From assembly GCA_900767875.1 (NCBI GenBank), contig CAAGAT010000026.1, forward strand, positions 1 to 34,277: DNA of 34,277 bases, in the 5' to 3' direction. The notes beneath the pieces are model-generated. The model made no database searches and was not told the origin of the DNA. It saw only the letters and a list, made by a program, of their open reading frames with translations. How positions within the stretch are numbered: position 1 is the first letter of the stretch; each line of letters opens with the position of its first letter. The position numbers and the translations under genes are program-made. The stretch is from an uncultured Sutterella sp. Its GTDB lineage: Bacteria; Pseudomonadota; Gammaproteobacteria; Burkholderiales; Burkholderiaceae_F. This document shows positions 23,621 through 31,488 of the stretch, in pieces.

Positions 23621-24613
23621 TCAGTGCGCGGCGCTTCCGGCGGCCAGATCGTGCGCGTGATCGGCCTCATGGGCATGATCATGGTCATGCTCGTGCTCGT
23701 GTTCATGGGCGTGATCGTGCACGTGCGCGTGCGAATGTGCGCCACCGTGCGTCTGCTCGTGGATCACACTGCTTTCGGTGAGCATGTGCATCTGCTCGTG
23801 CAGAGGCTGCAAAATCAGGAAGGAGACGGCCACGCCGGCCAGAACCGAGGCGAGAATCCCCACGGGCAGCCGCACCCCCTCCTCGCGCTGCGAGTGGGTG
23901 AGCTCGGGCATGAGTACGCCCAACACGATGAAGATGAAACTCGCGGCCGACACGAGCATGGCATAGCCGATGAGCCAGGACAGGCTCGTGAGCAACGCCC
24001 AGCCGGCGGCGCCGCCCAACAGGCACGCCATGGACGAGGCGAAGACGTACCAGGGCGCACGCCGTTTGTCGATGCCGGCCTGCATCAAAATGACAATCTG
24101 CCCGAGCACCTGCGGCAGTTCGTGGGCAAAGACGGCGGCCGTGACGATCCAGCCGCTTTGCATGTCGATCGAAAAGGCCGCGGCCACGAGCACGCCGTCG
24201 ACGAAGCTGTGGCAGGCGGCGCCGGCCAAAAGCACCGGCACCTTGGCGGGCGTGCCCTGAGAGCAGCACGCGTCGTTGACGAGGCGCACGCCACCGCCCA
24301 AAAGCGCGGGCACCGGGCGCACCTTGGGCACGCCGTGCACGTGTCCGCCGAGGGCCGACAAGGCGCACTCCAGGATCAGAAAAAAGGCAAAGGAGACGAG
24401 CAACACGATGCCCGCGCCGTGCAGGTCGATCCCCGAGGCCACGGCTTCGGGCACCAGATGCGTGCAGGCCATCGTCAGCAAAAGGCCGGCGGCAAAGGCC
24501 GAGACCGCATTGCCCCAGCGGGCAAAGAGCCGAAACGAGAGCAGCGCCGCCAATCCCGCCGCACCGATGCGACTCAAGAGATTGGCGGCCAAAATGACGA
24601 ACAAGAGAGACAT
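23621..24613 (-). CDS. ZIP-family metal transporter with histidine-rich C-terminal tail
   Basis: ZIP proteins move Zn2+ and other divalent metals into the cytoplasm. The 330-residue protein has about eight membrane helices. TM4-TM5 metal-site motifs are visible in HSFVDGVLVAAAF and HELPQVLGQI. The tail after the last helix (about 275-330) holds roughly 18 His, mostly as H-x-H pairs (for example HSHAHVHDHAHEHEH), a metal-capture or sensing region; ZIPs more often carry such a loop between TM3 and TM4. I chose the ATG of MSLLFVILAANLL (24613), but no ribosome site is clear, so the start is uncertain. A directly repeated ACGTTnCCGAA motif precedes the gene. Confidence 0.85.
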   Translation of the reverse strand: MSLLFVILAANLLSRIGAAGLAALLSFRLFARWGNAVSAFAAGLLLTMACTHLVPEAVASGIDLHGAGIVLLVSFAFFLILECALSALGGHVHGVPKVRPVPALLGGGVRLVNDACCSQGTPAKVPVLLAGAACHSFVDGVLVAAAFSIDMQSGWIVTAAVFAHELPQVLGQIVILMQAGIDKRRAPWYVFASSMACLLGGAAGWALLTSLSWLIGYAMLVSAASFIFIVLGVLMPELTHSQREEGVRLPVGILASVLAGVAVSFLILQPLHEQMHMLTESSVIHEQTHGGAHSHAHVHDHAHEHEHEHDHDHAHEADHAHDLAAGSAAH

Positions 24614-24655
24614 AAAAAAGCGGTTGAGCCCGTTGACGTACGCCAATCGTACGCA

Positions 24656-24691
24656 AACGTTTCCGAAAAACAGCGCAGACGTTACCGAACA
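24656..24691. promoter_or_regulatory. Direct repeats upstream of the ZIP transporter gene
   Basis: AACGTTTCCGAAA (24656-24668) and GACGTTACCGAAC (24678-24690) share the core ACGTTnCCGAA and are spaced 22 bases start to start, two helical turns. They lie about 43-78 bases upstream of the ZIP ATG. A repressor or activator binding site is a reasonable guess; the regulator is unknown. Confidence 0.35.
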
Positions 24692-24939
24692 TGTCCGCCG
24701 CCGAACCTGCGGCTCGGGCCTTTTTTTCGGCCTGCGGGCGGGCAAAACGTCGGGGGTGACGAATTTTAACCGCCCCCTCGGCGGCGAACGTTTTTGTCCG
24801 CACTGATACATCTTGTTGCTTTCGGAGGGAAATTCTTTCAGCAAGAAGTCAGGGTTATCCGTAAAGTATCGTTCAAGGTCAAGCGCAAGCGAATCCCGTT
24901 TGACTTTGACCTGTCTCCTTTGGTTTGATTTGTTGATTT

Positions 24940-24974
24940 GGCGGAAGAGCGCAACACGCTTTTCCGCCTTTTTT
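24940..24974 (+). terminator. Strong intrinsic terminator without an assigned upstream gene
   Basis: GGCGGAAGAGCG (24940-24951) pairs with CGCTTTTCCGCC (24957-24968) in a 12-bp stem with one G-U pair and the loop CAACA. Six T residues follow (24969-24974). It lies upstream of the META-lipoprotein promoter, so it may end an untranslated RNA or protect that promoter from read-through. Confidence 0.8.
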
Positions 24975-24982
24975 CTTATCCG

Positions 24983-25011
24983 TTCGCAGGGTCGGCGACG
25001 GCCTGTAGAAT
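24983..25011 (+). promoter_or_regulatory. Promoter of the META-domain lipoprotein gene
   Basis: TTCGCA (24983-24988) and TAGAAT (25006-25011) are 17 bases apart, and TG directly precedes the -10. Transcription would begin near 25018, giving a leader of about 36 bases. Confidence 0.6.
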
Positions 25012-25053
25012 CTGCGACGGAACAAACTTTCCCAAGAAAGGTTTAGATAAAAA

Positions 25054-25500
25054 ATGACCACTGCCTTCAAACTGCTCGCCCTGAGCGCGGCCTGCGCCGC
25101 GCTGGCCGGCTGCGCGGCCGCGCCCCAAGCCGATCAGGCCCGCAAGGCCAAACCCGTCGTGCTCGAAAACACGTCCTGGATGTTGCCGCTGCCCGAAAAG
25201 TCCGACTGCGACACGCCGCCCGTGATCGAATTCCTGCCCGGCAACGAGCTCTCGGGCGACCTGGGCTGCAACCGCGCCTCGGGCTCGTTTGAATTCGACG
25301 GCCACAACATTCTCTTTGACAAGGTCGCCACAACCATGCGCATGTGCGGCCCGGCCTTCATGCAGCTCGAAAACGAAATGACTCGGATTCTGCGCGACGC
25401 GCGCACCGTTGAAATGACCGAAAAGGGTCTGACCTTCCTTGACGCGCAGGGTAAGGCGATCAACACGCTCGTGCCCGAACTCGCGGGTGCCTGCTACTAA
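25054..25500 (+). CDS. META-domain (HslJ-like) lipoprotein
   Basis: The 148-residue precursor has a signal peptide ending in LAGC (Cys20), so it is a lipoprotein, probably at the outer membrane. The rest is a META domain (about 38-140), seen in NTSWMLPLP, GNELSGDLGCNRASGSFEFDG and TTMRMCGPAFMQLENEM, the pattern of HslJ-type proteins. They are tied to heat-shock or novobiocin tolerance in E. coli, but their biochemical role is unclear. Cys residues at 52, 72 and 98 may form disulfides in the periplasm. A promoter at 24983-25011 and terminators on both sides show a single-gene unit. Confidence 0.85.
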   Translation: MTTAFKLLALSAACAALAGCAAAPQADQARKAKPVVLENTSWMLPLPEKSDCDTPPVIEFLPGNELSGDLGCNRASGSFEFDGHNILFDKVATTMRMCGPAFMQLENEMTRILRDARTVEMTEKGLTFLDAQGKAINTLVPELAGACY

Positions 25501-25521
25501 AGCTTTCGCATCGCACAGCGA

Positions 25522-25564
25522 ACAACGCCGCAGTCTCCTTCAGGGGCCTGCGGCGTTGTCGTTT
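25522..25564. terminator. Terminator between convergent META-lipoprotein and polA genes
   Basis: A perfect 12-bp stem (ACAACGCCGCAG 25522-25533, CTGCGGCGTTGT 25548-25559, 14-base loop) is followed on the plus strand by CGTTTTG. On the minus strand the T run is short, so it works best for the plus-strand gene. Confidence 0.75.
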
Positions 25565-25574
25565 TGAGGCGGCC

Positions 25575-28328
25575 TTAGTGCGCCGCCTCCCAGTTGTCGG
25601 CCACGCCCACTTCGGCCAAAAGCGGCACGGAAAGCGCGGCGACTTCCCGCATGATGGCGGGCAGCTCTTGGCGCACCAGCTCGACCTCGTTTTCGGGCAC
25701 TTCCAAAATCAGTTCGTCGTGCACCTGAAGAATGAGGCGGCTTTCGAGCTTCTTGTCCCGGAGCCAGACGTCGAGCGCCACCATCGCCTTTTTGATGAGG
25801 TCGGCGGCCGTGCCCTGCATGGGCGCGTTGATGGCGGCGCGCTCGGCGCCGGCGCGCACCGGCGGGCGTGAGCTCAGAATGTCGGGCAGCCACAGACGCC
25901 GCCCGAAGGCCGTTTCCACATAGCCCTGCGCGTGCGCCTTGCTACGCGTCTGCTGCATGTAGCGAGCCACGCCCGGATAGCGCGCGAAATACTCTTCAAT
26001 GTAGTGCGCGGCCATGCGCCGTTCGATCCCGAGGTTCTGCGCCAGGCCAAAGGCGCTCATGCCGTAGATGAGACCGAAGTTGATCACCTTGGCCATGCGG
26101 CGCTGCTCGGGCGTGACGGCATCGACGGGCACGCCGAAGACTTCGGCGGCGGCGGCGCGGTGAATATCCTTGCCGTCGCGGAAGGCCTGCAGCAGGCCCT
26201 CGTCCTGCGAGATGTGCGCCATGATGCGCAGCTCGATCTGCGAGTAGTCGGCCGAGATGATTTTGCAGCCCGGCTTGGCCACGAAGGCCTCGCGCACGCG
26301 ACGCCCCTCGGGGGTGCGCACGGGAATGTTCTGAAGATTGGGGTCGGAACTTGCCAGGCGCCCCGTCACCGCCGTGGCCTGCCCGAAGGTCGTGTGCACA
26401 CGTCCGTCGGCCTCGTCGGCCATCTGCGGCAGTTTGTCGGTGTAGGTGCTCTTGAGTTTGCTCAGAGCCCGGAATTCGAGAATGAGCTTGGGCAGCGGAT
26501 AGTCGAGGGCAAGCTCCGTGAGCACCTCCTCGTCGGTCGAGGGCGTGCCCGAGGCGGTCTTTTTCTTGACGGGAAGCCCGAGCTTTTCAAAGAGCACCTG
26601 CGCGAGCTGCTTGGGGCTGGCCGGGTTAAAGGCGCCGCCCGCGATCGTTTCGATCTTGGCCTTGACCTCGTCGATGCGCGAGGCCAGCTCCGCGCTTTGC
26701 TGCGCGAGCTTGTCGCGGTCAATCAGAACGCCCGTGCGCTCCATGCTCGCCAGAACCCGCATCACCGGCAGTTCGAGCTCGCGGTAGATACTCTCCAAGG
26801 ACTCGTCCTCGGCCAGCTTGACGGCCATGACGGAGGCGGCGGTGCGCAACAGCGCTGCGGTGCGGCAACCGAAAGCGGCCGTCTCGTCGATGCCGATGTC
26901 GGCGGCGTTGCGCCGCGAGGCGCCCTTGCCGAAGAAGGCCTCGTCATCGTCGGCGCTCACGGCGGCCGTGCGGGCCGCCAATTTGGAAAAGTCGTGCCGC
27001 AGATGCGCTTCGAGCACGTAGCTCATAAGCATGGCGTCGTGCACGGTGCCGGCCACGGGCAGACCGGAATTGGCGAGCACGTGCAGGCAGTGTTTGGCGT
27101 CGTAGAAAAGCTTGGAGGACGGTGAGGCAAACCAGGGCGCAAGCGTGGCGAGCACATTGGCTGCCGCGGCGTTGAGGCCGTCGGTGTGACTGAGGGGCAC
27201 GTAGGCCGTCGACAGGGGCGTCAGGGCAAAGGCAATGCCCGCTGCCTTGTCGTGCATGGCGTTGAGGTTGTCGCAGGCAACCCACATCGCCACGGGAAAG
27301 CGCGACGAGGCGGCGGCCGTCAGTTCCTCGGATAGGGCCTTGAGTTCGTCCGGGGTGCGCACCACGCGCACGGCGCCGCTCGCCACAGGCGCGGCGACCG
27401 CAGGCTCAACGCCGGCTTCCGTCGGGATGCTCGGCGCGGCAAAAAGGTCACCCGTGGCCGCCAGTGCGGCGGGCTTTTTGGCGGCACGGGCGCCGCGCTT
27501 GGCCCCGTTGCTCATCTCCCAGCGCGTGAAAAAGCGCGCCAGGCCCTCGTCGTCGGGCGCGGCCTTGGCGTAGGTTTGGGCGTCAAAGGTGACGGGCGCG
27601 CTCGTGTTGATCGTCACCAGTTCGCGAGCCAGATCCAGGAAGGGAAGCCCCTGGCGCAGGTACTCGCCGATCTTGCCGGTGACCGAGGCGGCATTGGCCA
27701 CCACCCCCTCAAGGCTGCCGTATTCGGCAATCCACTTGGCCGCCGTCTTGGGACCGCACTTGTTGATGCCCGGCACGTTGTCGACCTTGTCGCCCATGAG
27801 CGCCAGATAGTCGACGATGCGCTCGGGATAGACGCCGTACTTTTCAAAAACGCCCTCACGGTCAAGCTGCGTGCGGCTCATCGTGTTGATCAGGGTGATG
27901 CGTTCATTGACCAGCTGCGCCAAATCTTTGTCGCCCGTGGCGATCACCACGTCCCAGCCTTGGGCGGCGGCCTGACGTGCCAGGGTGCCGAGCACGTCGT
28001 CGGCCTCAACCCCCTCGACCTGCAGCAGCGGCCAGCCCAGCAGTTTGACGAGCTCGAAAATGGGCTCGATCTGGATTCTGAGCTCCTCGGGCAGGGGCGG
28101 GCGGTTGGCCTTGTACTCGGCAAAGAGCTTGTGGCGGAAGTTTTTTCCCTTGGCGTCAAAGACGCAGATTTCGCAGTCGGGCTTGACCACGTCGCAGACG
28201 GTCTTGAGCATTCCGTTAAAGCCCTTGATGGCCCCCGTGGGCTCGCCCTTACTGGTGGTCAGGGGAGGCAGGGCGTGAAAGGCGCGGAAAAGGTAGTTGG
28301 AACCGTCGACGAGAAGAAGTTTGGGCAT
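25575..28328 (-). CDS. polA: DNA polymerase I (proofreading site apparently inactivated)
   Basis: PolA fills repair gaps and removes RNA primers. The 917-residue protein has an N-terminal 5' nuclease (1-290; LLLVDGSNYLFRAFHAL, VEADDVLGTLA, ATGDKDLAQL), a 3'-5' exonuclease-like domain (about 320-510) and a polymerase domain with motif A DYSQIELRIMAHISQDE, motif B RRMAKVINFGLIYG and motif C VHDE (869-872). In the exonuclease domain, W349 and A351 stand where E. coli has Asp355 and Glu357, and T490 where it has Asp501; D410 (Asp424) remains. The metal site looks dead. Start is MPKLLLVDGS; an upstream in-frame extension of 56 codons lacks support, although no ribosome site is clear. Divergent from DUF2782-thrB. 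Confidence 0.97.
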   Translation of the reverse strand: MPKLLLVDGSNYLFRAFHALPPLTTSKGEPTGAIKGFNGMLKTVCDVVKPDCEICVFDAKGKNFRHKLFAEYKANRPPLPEELRIQIEPIFELVKLLGWPLLQVEGVEADDVLGTLARQAAAQGWDVVIATGDKDLAQLVNERITLINTMSRTQLDREGVFEKYGVYPERIVDYLALMGDKVDNVPGINKCGPKTAAKWIAEYGSLEGVVANAASVTGKIGEYLRQGLPFLDLARELVTINTSAPVTFDAQTYAKAAPDDEGLARFFTRWEMSNGAKRGARAAKKPAALAATGDLFAAPSIPTEAGVEPAVAAPVASGAVRVVRTPDELKALSEELTAAASSRFPVAMWVACDNLNAMHDKAAGIAFALTPLSTAYVPLSHTDGLNAAAANVLATLAPWFASPSSKLFYDAKHCLHVLANSGLPVAGTVHDAMLMSYVLEAHLRHDFSKLAARTAAVSADDDEAFFGKGASRRNAADIGIDETAAFGCRTAALLRTAASVMAVKLAEDESLESIYRELELPVMRVLASMERTGVLIDRDKLAQQSAELASRIDEVKAKIETIAGGAFNPASPKQLAQVLFEKLGLPVKKKTASGTPSTDEEVLTELALDYPLPKLILEFRALSKLKSTYTDKLPQMADEADGRVHTTFGQATAVTGRLASSDPNLQNIPVRTPEGRRVREAFVAKPGCKIISADYSQIELRIMAHISQDEGLLQAFRDGKDIHRAAAAEVFGVPVDAVTPEQRRMAKVINFGLIYGMSAFGLAQNLGIERRMAAHYIEEYFARYPGVARYMQQTRSKAHAQGYVETAFGRRLWLPDILSSRPPVRAGAERAAINAPMQGTAADLIKKAMVALDVWLRDKKLESRLILQVHDELILEVPENEVELVRQELPAIMREVAALSVPLLAEVGVADNWEAAH

Positions 28329-28527
28329 TGCAGATTTGTGGCAGATTGTAGGTGTCTCGATTGTACTGAACTCGGGGTACGATACCGCGCGCTCGGGCTG
28401 TGGCGCAAAGGCTTCAGAGGCTCTCTTTTTGTGCGATCGCCCGTGCGTTGGGGCCGCCAAACCCGTATAAGATAGAGTTATCAAAGAAAACGACATCGGC
28501 GTGCCAAGCCGAGAAAGGATTGATCAC
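28329..28527. other. Divergent promoter region of polA and the DUF2782-thrB unit
   Basis: On the minus strand, two TACAAT -10-like hexamers (28345-28350 and 28360-28365) lie upstream of polA without a good -35. On the plus strand, TATAAG (28466-28471) within TATAAGATAGAG is the likely -10 for the DUF2782 gene. None has a clear -35 partner, so the exact starts are uncertain. Confidence 0.35.
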
Positions 28528-28992
28528 ATGCGTAAGATTTTCACGACGCTTTTTCTGGCCGGTCTGACGAGCGGCGTTTGGGCTCAGGTCAACGACGCGC
28601 CCCCAGCCTACGTGCCGCCCTCGCAGCAAGTGCAGCGCAATGCGCCGCCCGCTCCCGACCTCCGGGATCAAAAAGACCTCAAGGGCGTGCAGCGCGACAC
28701 CTATGAGGCCTCGCGCCTTGAGCCCACGGCTCAGGACATTCAGCGCGCCCGCGAGAGGCGTGCCAAGCAGCCCGACTCGGGCAAGGTCACCAAGTACCGC
28801 TCCGACTACGGCACGGTGATTGAAGAGACGCACGATCAGGACAACCGCCTCACCGAGGTGCGCGTGACCCCGGGCTCGACCGAGATTCCGTACACGATGA
28901 AAAACCGCAGCGAGCGGCCGATCGACAACCGTCCGGGCGCCGATCCGCGCTCGACGCTCGATACGCCCAAGTTCATCGAGTTCAGCTGGTAA
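28528..28992 (+). CDS. DUF2782 secreted protein
   Basis: The 154-residue protein has a signal peptide (MRKIFTTLFLAGLTSGVWA, cleaved near Ala19), then a Pro/Gln-rich segment (PPAYVPPSQQ), a charged middle, and a conserved C-terminal beta-rich part (KVTKYRSDYGTVIEETHDQDNRLTEVRVTPG is its core). This matches DUF2782, always near thrB and polA in Betaproteobacteria; function unknown. Relatives are often about 100 residues, so this one has extra disordered linker and tail. Start is ATG 28528 with AGGA eight bases upstream. It ends six bases before thrB, and the two are cotranscribed. Confidence 0.8.
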   Translation: MRKIFTTLFLAGLTSGVWAQVNDAPPAYVPPSQQVQRNAPPAPDLRDQKDLKGVQRDTYEASRLEPTAQDIQRARERRAKQPDSGKVTKYRSDYGTVIEETHDQDNRLTEVRVTPGSTEIPYTMKNRSERPIDNRPGADPRSTLDTPKFIEFSW

Positions 28993-28998
28993 GGCGCC

Positions 28999-29976
28999 AT
29001 GGCCGTTTTTACAACACTCACGCCCGAGGACGTCGGGGCGGCCCTGTCCGAGTTTGACATCGGAGAGCTCACCGCCCTCGAGCCCATCGCCGGCGGCATC
29101 GAAAACACCAACTACTTTCTGGACACCACGCGCGGGCGCTGGGTGCTGACCGTTTTCGAGCGCCTGCTGCCCGAGCAACTCCCCTTTTACCTGGAGCTGT
29201 GCGAACACCTCAAGTCGCACGGCACGCCGGTGGCCGCGCCCGTGCGAAACCGCGCCGGATCCCTCTTTTCGATCCTCAAGGGCAAGCCCTTTGCCATTGC
29301 CAACCGCCTCAAGGGCCAAAGTGTGGTCGACGTCACCCCCGCCGAATGCGCCGACATGGGCCGCGTGCTCGCGCACATGCACGAGGCCGCCCTGAGCTTT
29401 AAGCCCTTCCAGGAAAACCTGCGCGGGCCGCAGTGGTGGAAGGCCGTCGTGCCGCAGCTCGCGCCGCACCTGCCGGCCGATGTGCGCACCATGCTCGAAG
29501 ACGAGCTCGCGCATCAGCTCGCGGTCTTTGACGATCCAGCCTTCGCCGCGCTGCCGATGGCGGCCTGTCACTGCGACCTTTTCCGCAACAACGCCATGAT
29601 CGAGGGGCACGGCACGCCCGAGGCGCACGTGTGCGGCGTCTTTGACTTTTACTTTGCGGGCTGCACGCCGATTTTGTACGACATCGCCGTCACCGTCAAC
29701 GACTGGTGCACGGACTTTGCCGACCCCGCGTTTCACCTTGAGGCGGCCAAAACGCGTGCGTTTCTCGAGGGCTACGCCTCGGTGCGGCCCTTTACGGCCG
29801 AGGACGGGCGCCGGTGGCCCGACATGCTGCGCGCCGCGGCGCTGCGCTTTTGGATTTCGCGCCTTTACGACGTGCACATGCCCCGTCAAGCCAGTCTCCT
29901 GACGCCGCACGATCCGACCTATTTTGAAAAGATCCTGCGCACGCGACGCCACGAAACCGTCACGTTGCCCGCCTAA
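28999..29976 (+). CDS. thrB: Homoserine kinase (APH-type ThrB)
   Basis: This ThrB phosphorylates homoserine in threonine synthesis. It is the kinase type related to aminoglycoside and choline kinases, not the GHMP type. The 325-residue protein begins MAVFTTLTPEDVGAAL, with the nucleotide loop GGIENTNYFLDTTRGRWVLTVFE, the catalytic HCDLFRNN (Brenner motif) and the Mg-binding GVFDFYFAG. An intact LYDIAVTVNDWC segment follows. Length fits the family. It starts six bases after the DUF2782 stop, with AAGG just before the ATG, and is followed by a strong terminator. Confidence 0.95.
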   Translation: MAVFTTLTPEDVGAALSEFDIGELTALEPIAGGIENTNYFLDTTRGRWVLTVFERLLPEQLPFYLELCEHLKSHGTPVAAPVRNRAGSLFSILKGKPFAIANRLKGQSVVDVTPAECADMGRVLAHMHEAALSFKPFQENLRGPQWWKAVVPQLAPHLPADVRTMLEDELAHQLAVFDDPAFAALPMAACHCDLFRNNAMIEGHGTPEAHVCGVFDFYFAGCTPILYDIAVTVNDWCTDFADPAFHLEAAKTRAFLEGYASVRPFTAEDGRRWPDMLRAAALRFWISRLYDVHMPRQASLLTPHDPTYFEKILRTRRHETVTLPA

Positions 29977-29995
29977 CATCCGTGTTGGACAAGCT

Positions 29996-30024
29996 CCGAG
30001 CCCCGGGCTCGGGCCTCTTTTTTT
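29996..30024 (+). terminator. Intrinsic terminator after thrB
   Basis: CCGAGCCC and GGGCTCGG (29996-30003, 30005-30012) form a GC stem around a single C (the inner pairs will open), followed by GCCTCTTTTTTT to 30024. It ends the DUF2782-thrB unit. The next gene starts only 20 bases later. Confidence 0.85.
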
Positions 30025-30043
30025 GCGTTTTCAACCTTTGAAC

Positions 30044-30826
30044 ATGACCGACAACAATTCTTCGCGCCGACTGTCCGCCGCCTACGGCTGGCACTGGCTG
30101 CGTGAGGCCTCACGAGCCTTTTCGCTCAAGCCGATTCAACTGCTCGGCGTCACGCTCTTTTACCTGATCGTGATGGGCTTTTTGAGCGCCTTTCCGTACG
30201 GCGGCATGGTGTTTGCCGCGCTTTTCATGCCCTTTGGCACGGCCTTCATCGGCCGCAGCACACACGAGGTGCTCAAGGGCGGCACGCCGCTTTGGTCCGA
30301 CCTCAAGCAGCTTTTCGGCAAGACGGCCTGGCGGCGCAGCTTGAGCGGCATCGGCATCATCTACGGCTTTATTCTCGTGACGATCAACGCCCTTTACGGG
30401 TATCTGGCGGCCGACTCGATCGCCCTGTGGAAGATTACGGCCGACAACCGGCTCGACTGGGCAAGCGTGCAGGCCAACATTCCCTGGGGCGCCATCGTCG
30501 CCGGCCTGATCATCTACATTCCGGGTCTGATGGCCGTTTGGTTTGCGCCGCTTTTGGCCACCGAAAAGAACATGGGGCCTGGCAAGGCCGTCTTTTATTC
30601 GTTCTTCGGCTGCCTGCGCAACATCCTACCCGTGCTGGTGCTCATTGTTCTCGTGGCCGTGATGATCATTGCCTTCGGCCTTGTCGCGTCGCTTTTGTTT
30701 GAGGCGCTCGGCTCGGTCGACGCCGTCGTCTCCTTCATTTTGATGCCGCTGTCGTTTTTGCTGCTCACGTTCATTTACTCGGCTTACTGGCCCATGTACG
30801 CCTCGCTTTTTGAGGACGTCGAGTAA
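30044..30826 (+). CDS. BPSS1780-type six-helix membrane protein
   Basis: The 260-residue protein has about six membrane helices (near residues 32-48, 52-70, 103-122, 152-175, 188-215, 227-250) with short charged loops, the layout of the BPSS1780 family found next to thrB in Burkholderiales. The cytoplasmic N-terminus reads MTDNNSSRRLSAAYGWHWL, and a basic loop FGKTAWRRSLSG precedes TM3. Function is unknown. No ribosome site is seen upstream of the ATG, and the thrB terminator ends only 20 bases before it, so how it is transcribed and initiated is unclear. Confidence 0.7.
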   Translation: MTDNNSSRRLSAAYGWHWLREASRAFSLKPIQLLGVTLFYLIVMGFLSAFPYGGMVFAALFMPFGTAFIGRSTHEVLKGGTPLWSDLKQLFGKTAWRRSLSGIGIIYGFILVTINALYGYLAADSIALWKITADNRLDWASVQANIPWGAIVAGLIIYIPGLMAVWFAPLLATEKNMGPGKAVFYSFFGCLRNILPVLVLIVLVAVMIIAFGLVASLLFEALGSVDAVVSFILMPLSFLLLTFIYSAYWPMYASLFEDVE

Positions 30827-30865
30827 GGACTACGGCACACGTTTTGAATTTTTGTGAGGTTTTCC

Positions 30866-31438
30866 ATGGCAACCATTGAACTGCCCGCACCGATTGAAAT
30901 GCAGATGCCGCTCGTGCAGGTGCTCGGACGGCGCCGCAGCCGGCGCGAATTTTCCGAGCAGCCCCTTGACGGCGCGATTCTTTCGACGCTCCTGTGGGCC
31001 TGCGTCGGCCGCAACTCGGACGACGATCGGCGCACGGCGCCCTCGGCCTTCAACTGCCGCGAAGTCGACTGCTTCGTGTTTGACGACAAGGGCGTGTGGC
31101 TCTATGACCCCGAGGACAACGCGCTCGTGCAGGCCACGCAGGGCGACAAGCGCGCCATGACGACGACCGCCCAGGACTACGTGGGCATGGCGCCCATCAC
31201 CCTGGTGCTGGCCGTGAGCAACGCCAAGGCCGAGCCCCTCGTGGGCGCCATGGGCCAGATCTGCCGCGCCGTCGATGTGGGGGCGGCCATGCAAAACGCG
31301 CTTTTGGCCTGTGCGGCCATGGGGCTGTCGGCCGTGCCGCGCGCCAGCTTTGATCCCCAGCAGGTGCTGCAGGCCATGGGGAAGAGCGAGGAGCAGTACG
31401 CCCCGCTCATGGCCGTGACCGTGGGCTTCCCGGCCTGA
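30866..31438 (+). CDS. Nitroreductase-family flavoprotein (first of two)
   Basis: The 190-residue protein has the FMN-reductase fold of nitroreductase/SagB-type oxidoreductases: an N-terminal RRRSRREFSEQPL (FMN phosphate contact), ILSTLLWACVGRNSDD, RTAPSAFNCREVDCFVF and GVWLYDPEDNAL, then VDVGAAMQNALLACAAMGLSAV, the second half of the FMN site. Proteins of this type reduce quinones, nitro compounds or act in thiazole/oxazole oxidation; the substrate here is unknown. GAGGT five bases before the ATG supports this start; a GTG four codons earlier is possible. A paralogue follows 50 bases later. Confidence 0.8.
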   Translation: MATIELPAPIEMQMPLVQVLGRRRSRREFSEQPLDGAILSTLLWACVGRNSDDDRRTAPSAFNCREVDCFVFDDKGVWLYDPEDNALVQATQGDKRAMTTTAQDYVGMAPITLVLAVSNAKAEPLVGAMGQICRAVDVGAAMQNALLACAAMGLSAVPRASFDPQQVLQAMGKSEEQYAPLMAVTVGFPA

Positions 31439-31488
31439 CACACGCTTTCATCGTTCGTGAGGCGGGCGGCGCAAGCCGCCCGAGCGCC

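Larger units (their letters stand above)
24614..25053. other. Intergenic region between ZIP and META-lipoprotein genes
   Basis: These 440 bases have no convincing protein gene. From the left they hold the direct repeats upstream of the ZIP gene (24656-24691), an unassigned stretch of about 170 bases (24770-24940), a strong plus-strand terminator (24940-24974) and the META-lipoprotein promoter (24983-25011). The terminator has no annotated gene in front of it on the plus strand, so the unassigned stretch could encode a small RNA. Confidence 0.6.

Noticed and set aside
24813..25046. Possible 77-codon protein in the ZIP/META-lipoprotein gap
   Set aside because: It would start at TTG, crosses a strong terminator and a promoter, has no recognisable family and is out of keeping with neighbouring codon use.
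28414..29979. Minus-strand frame of 521 codons opposite DUF2782 and thrB
   Set aside because: Its sequence is a low-complexity shadow of thrB with no motif.
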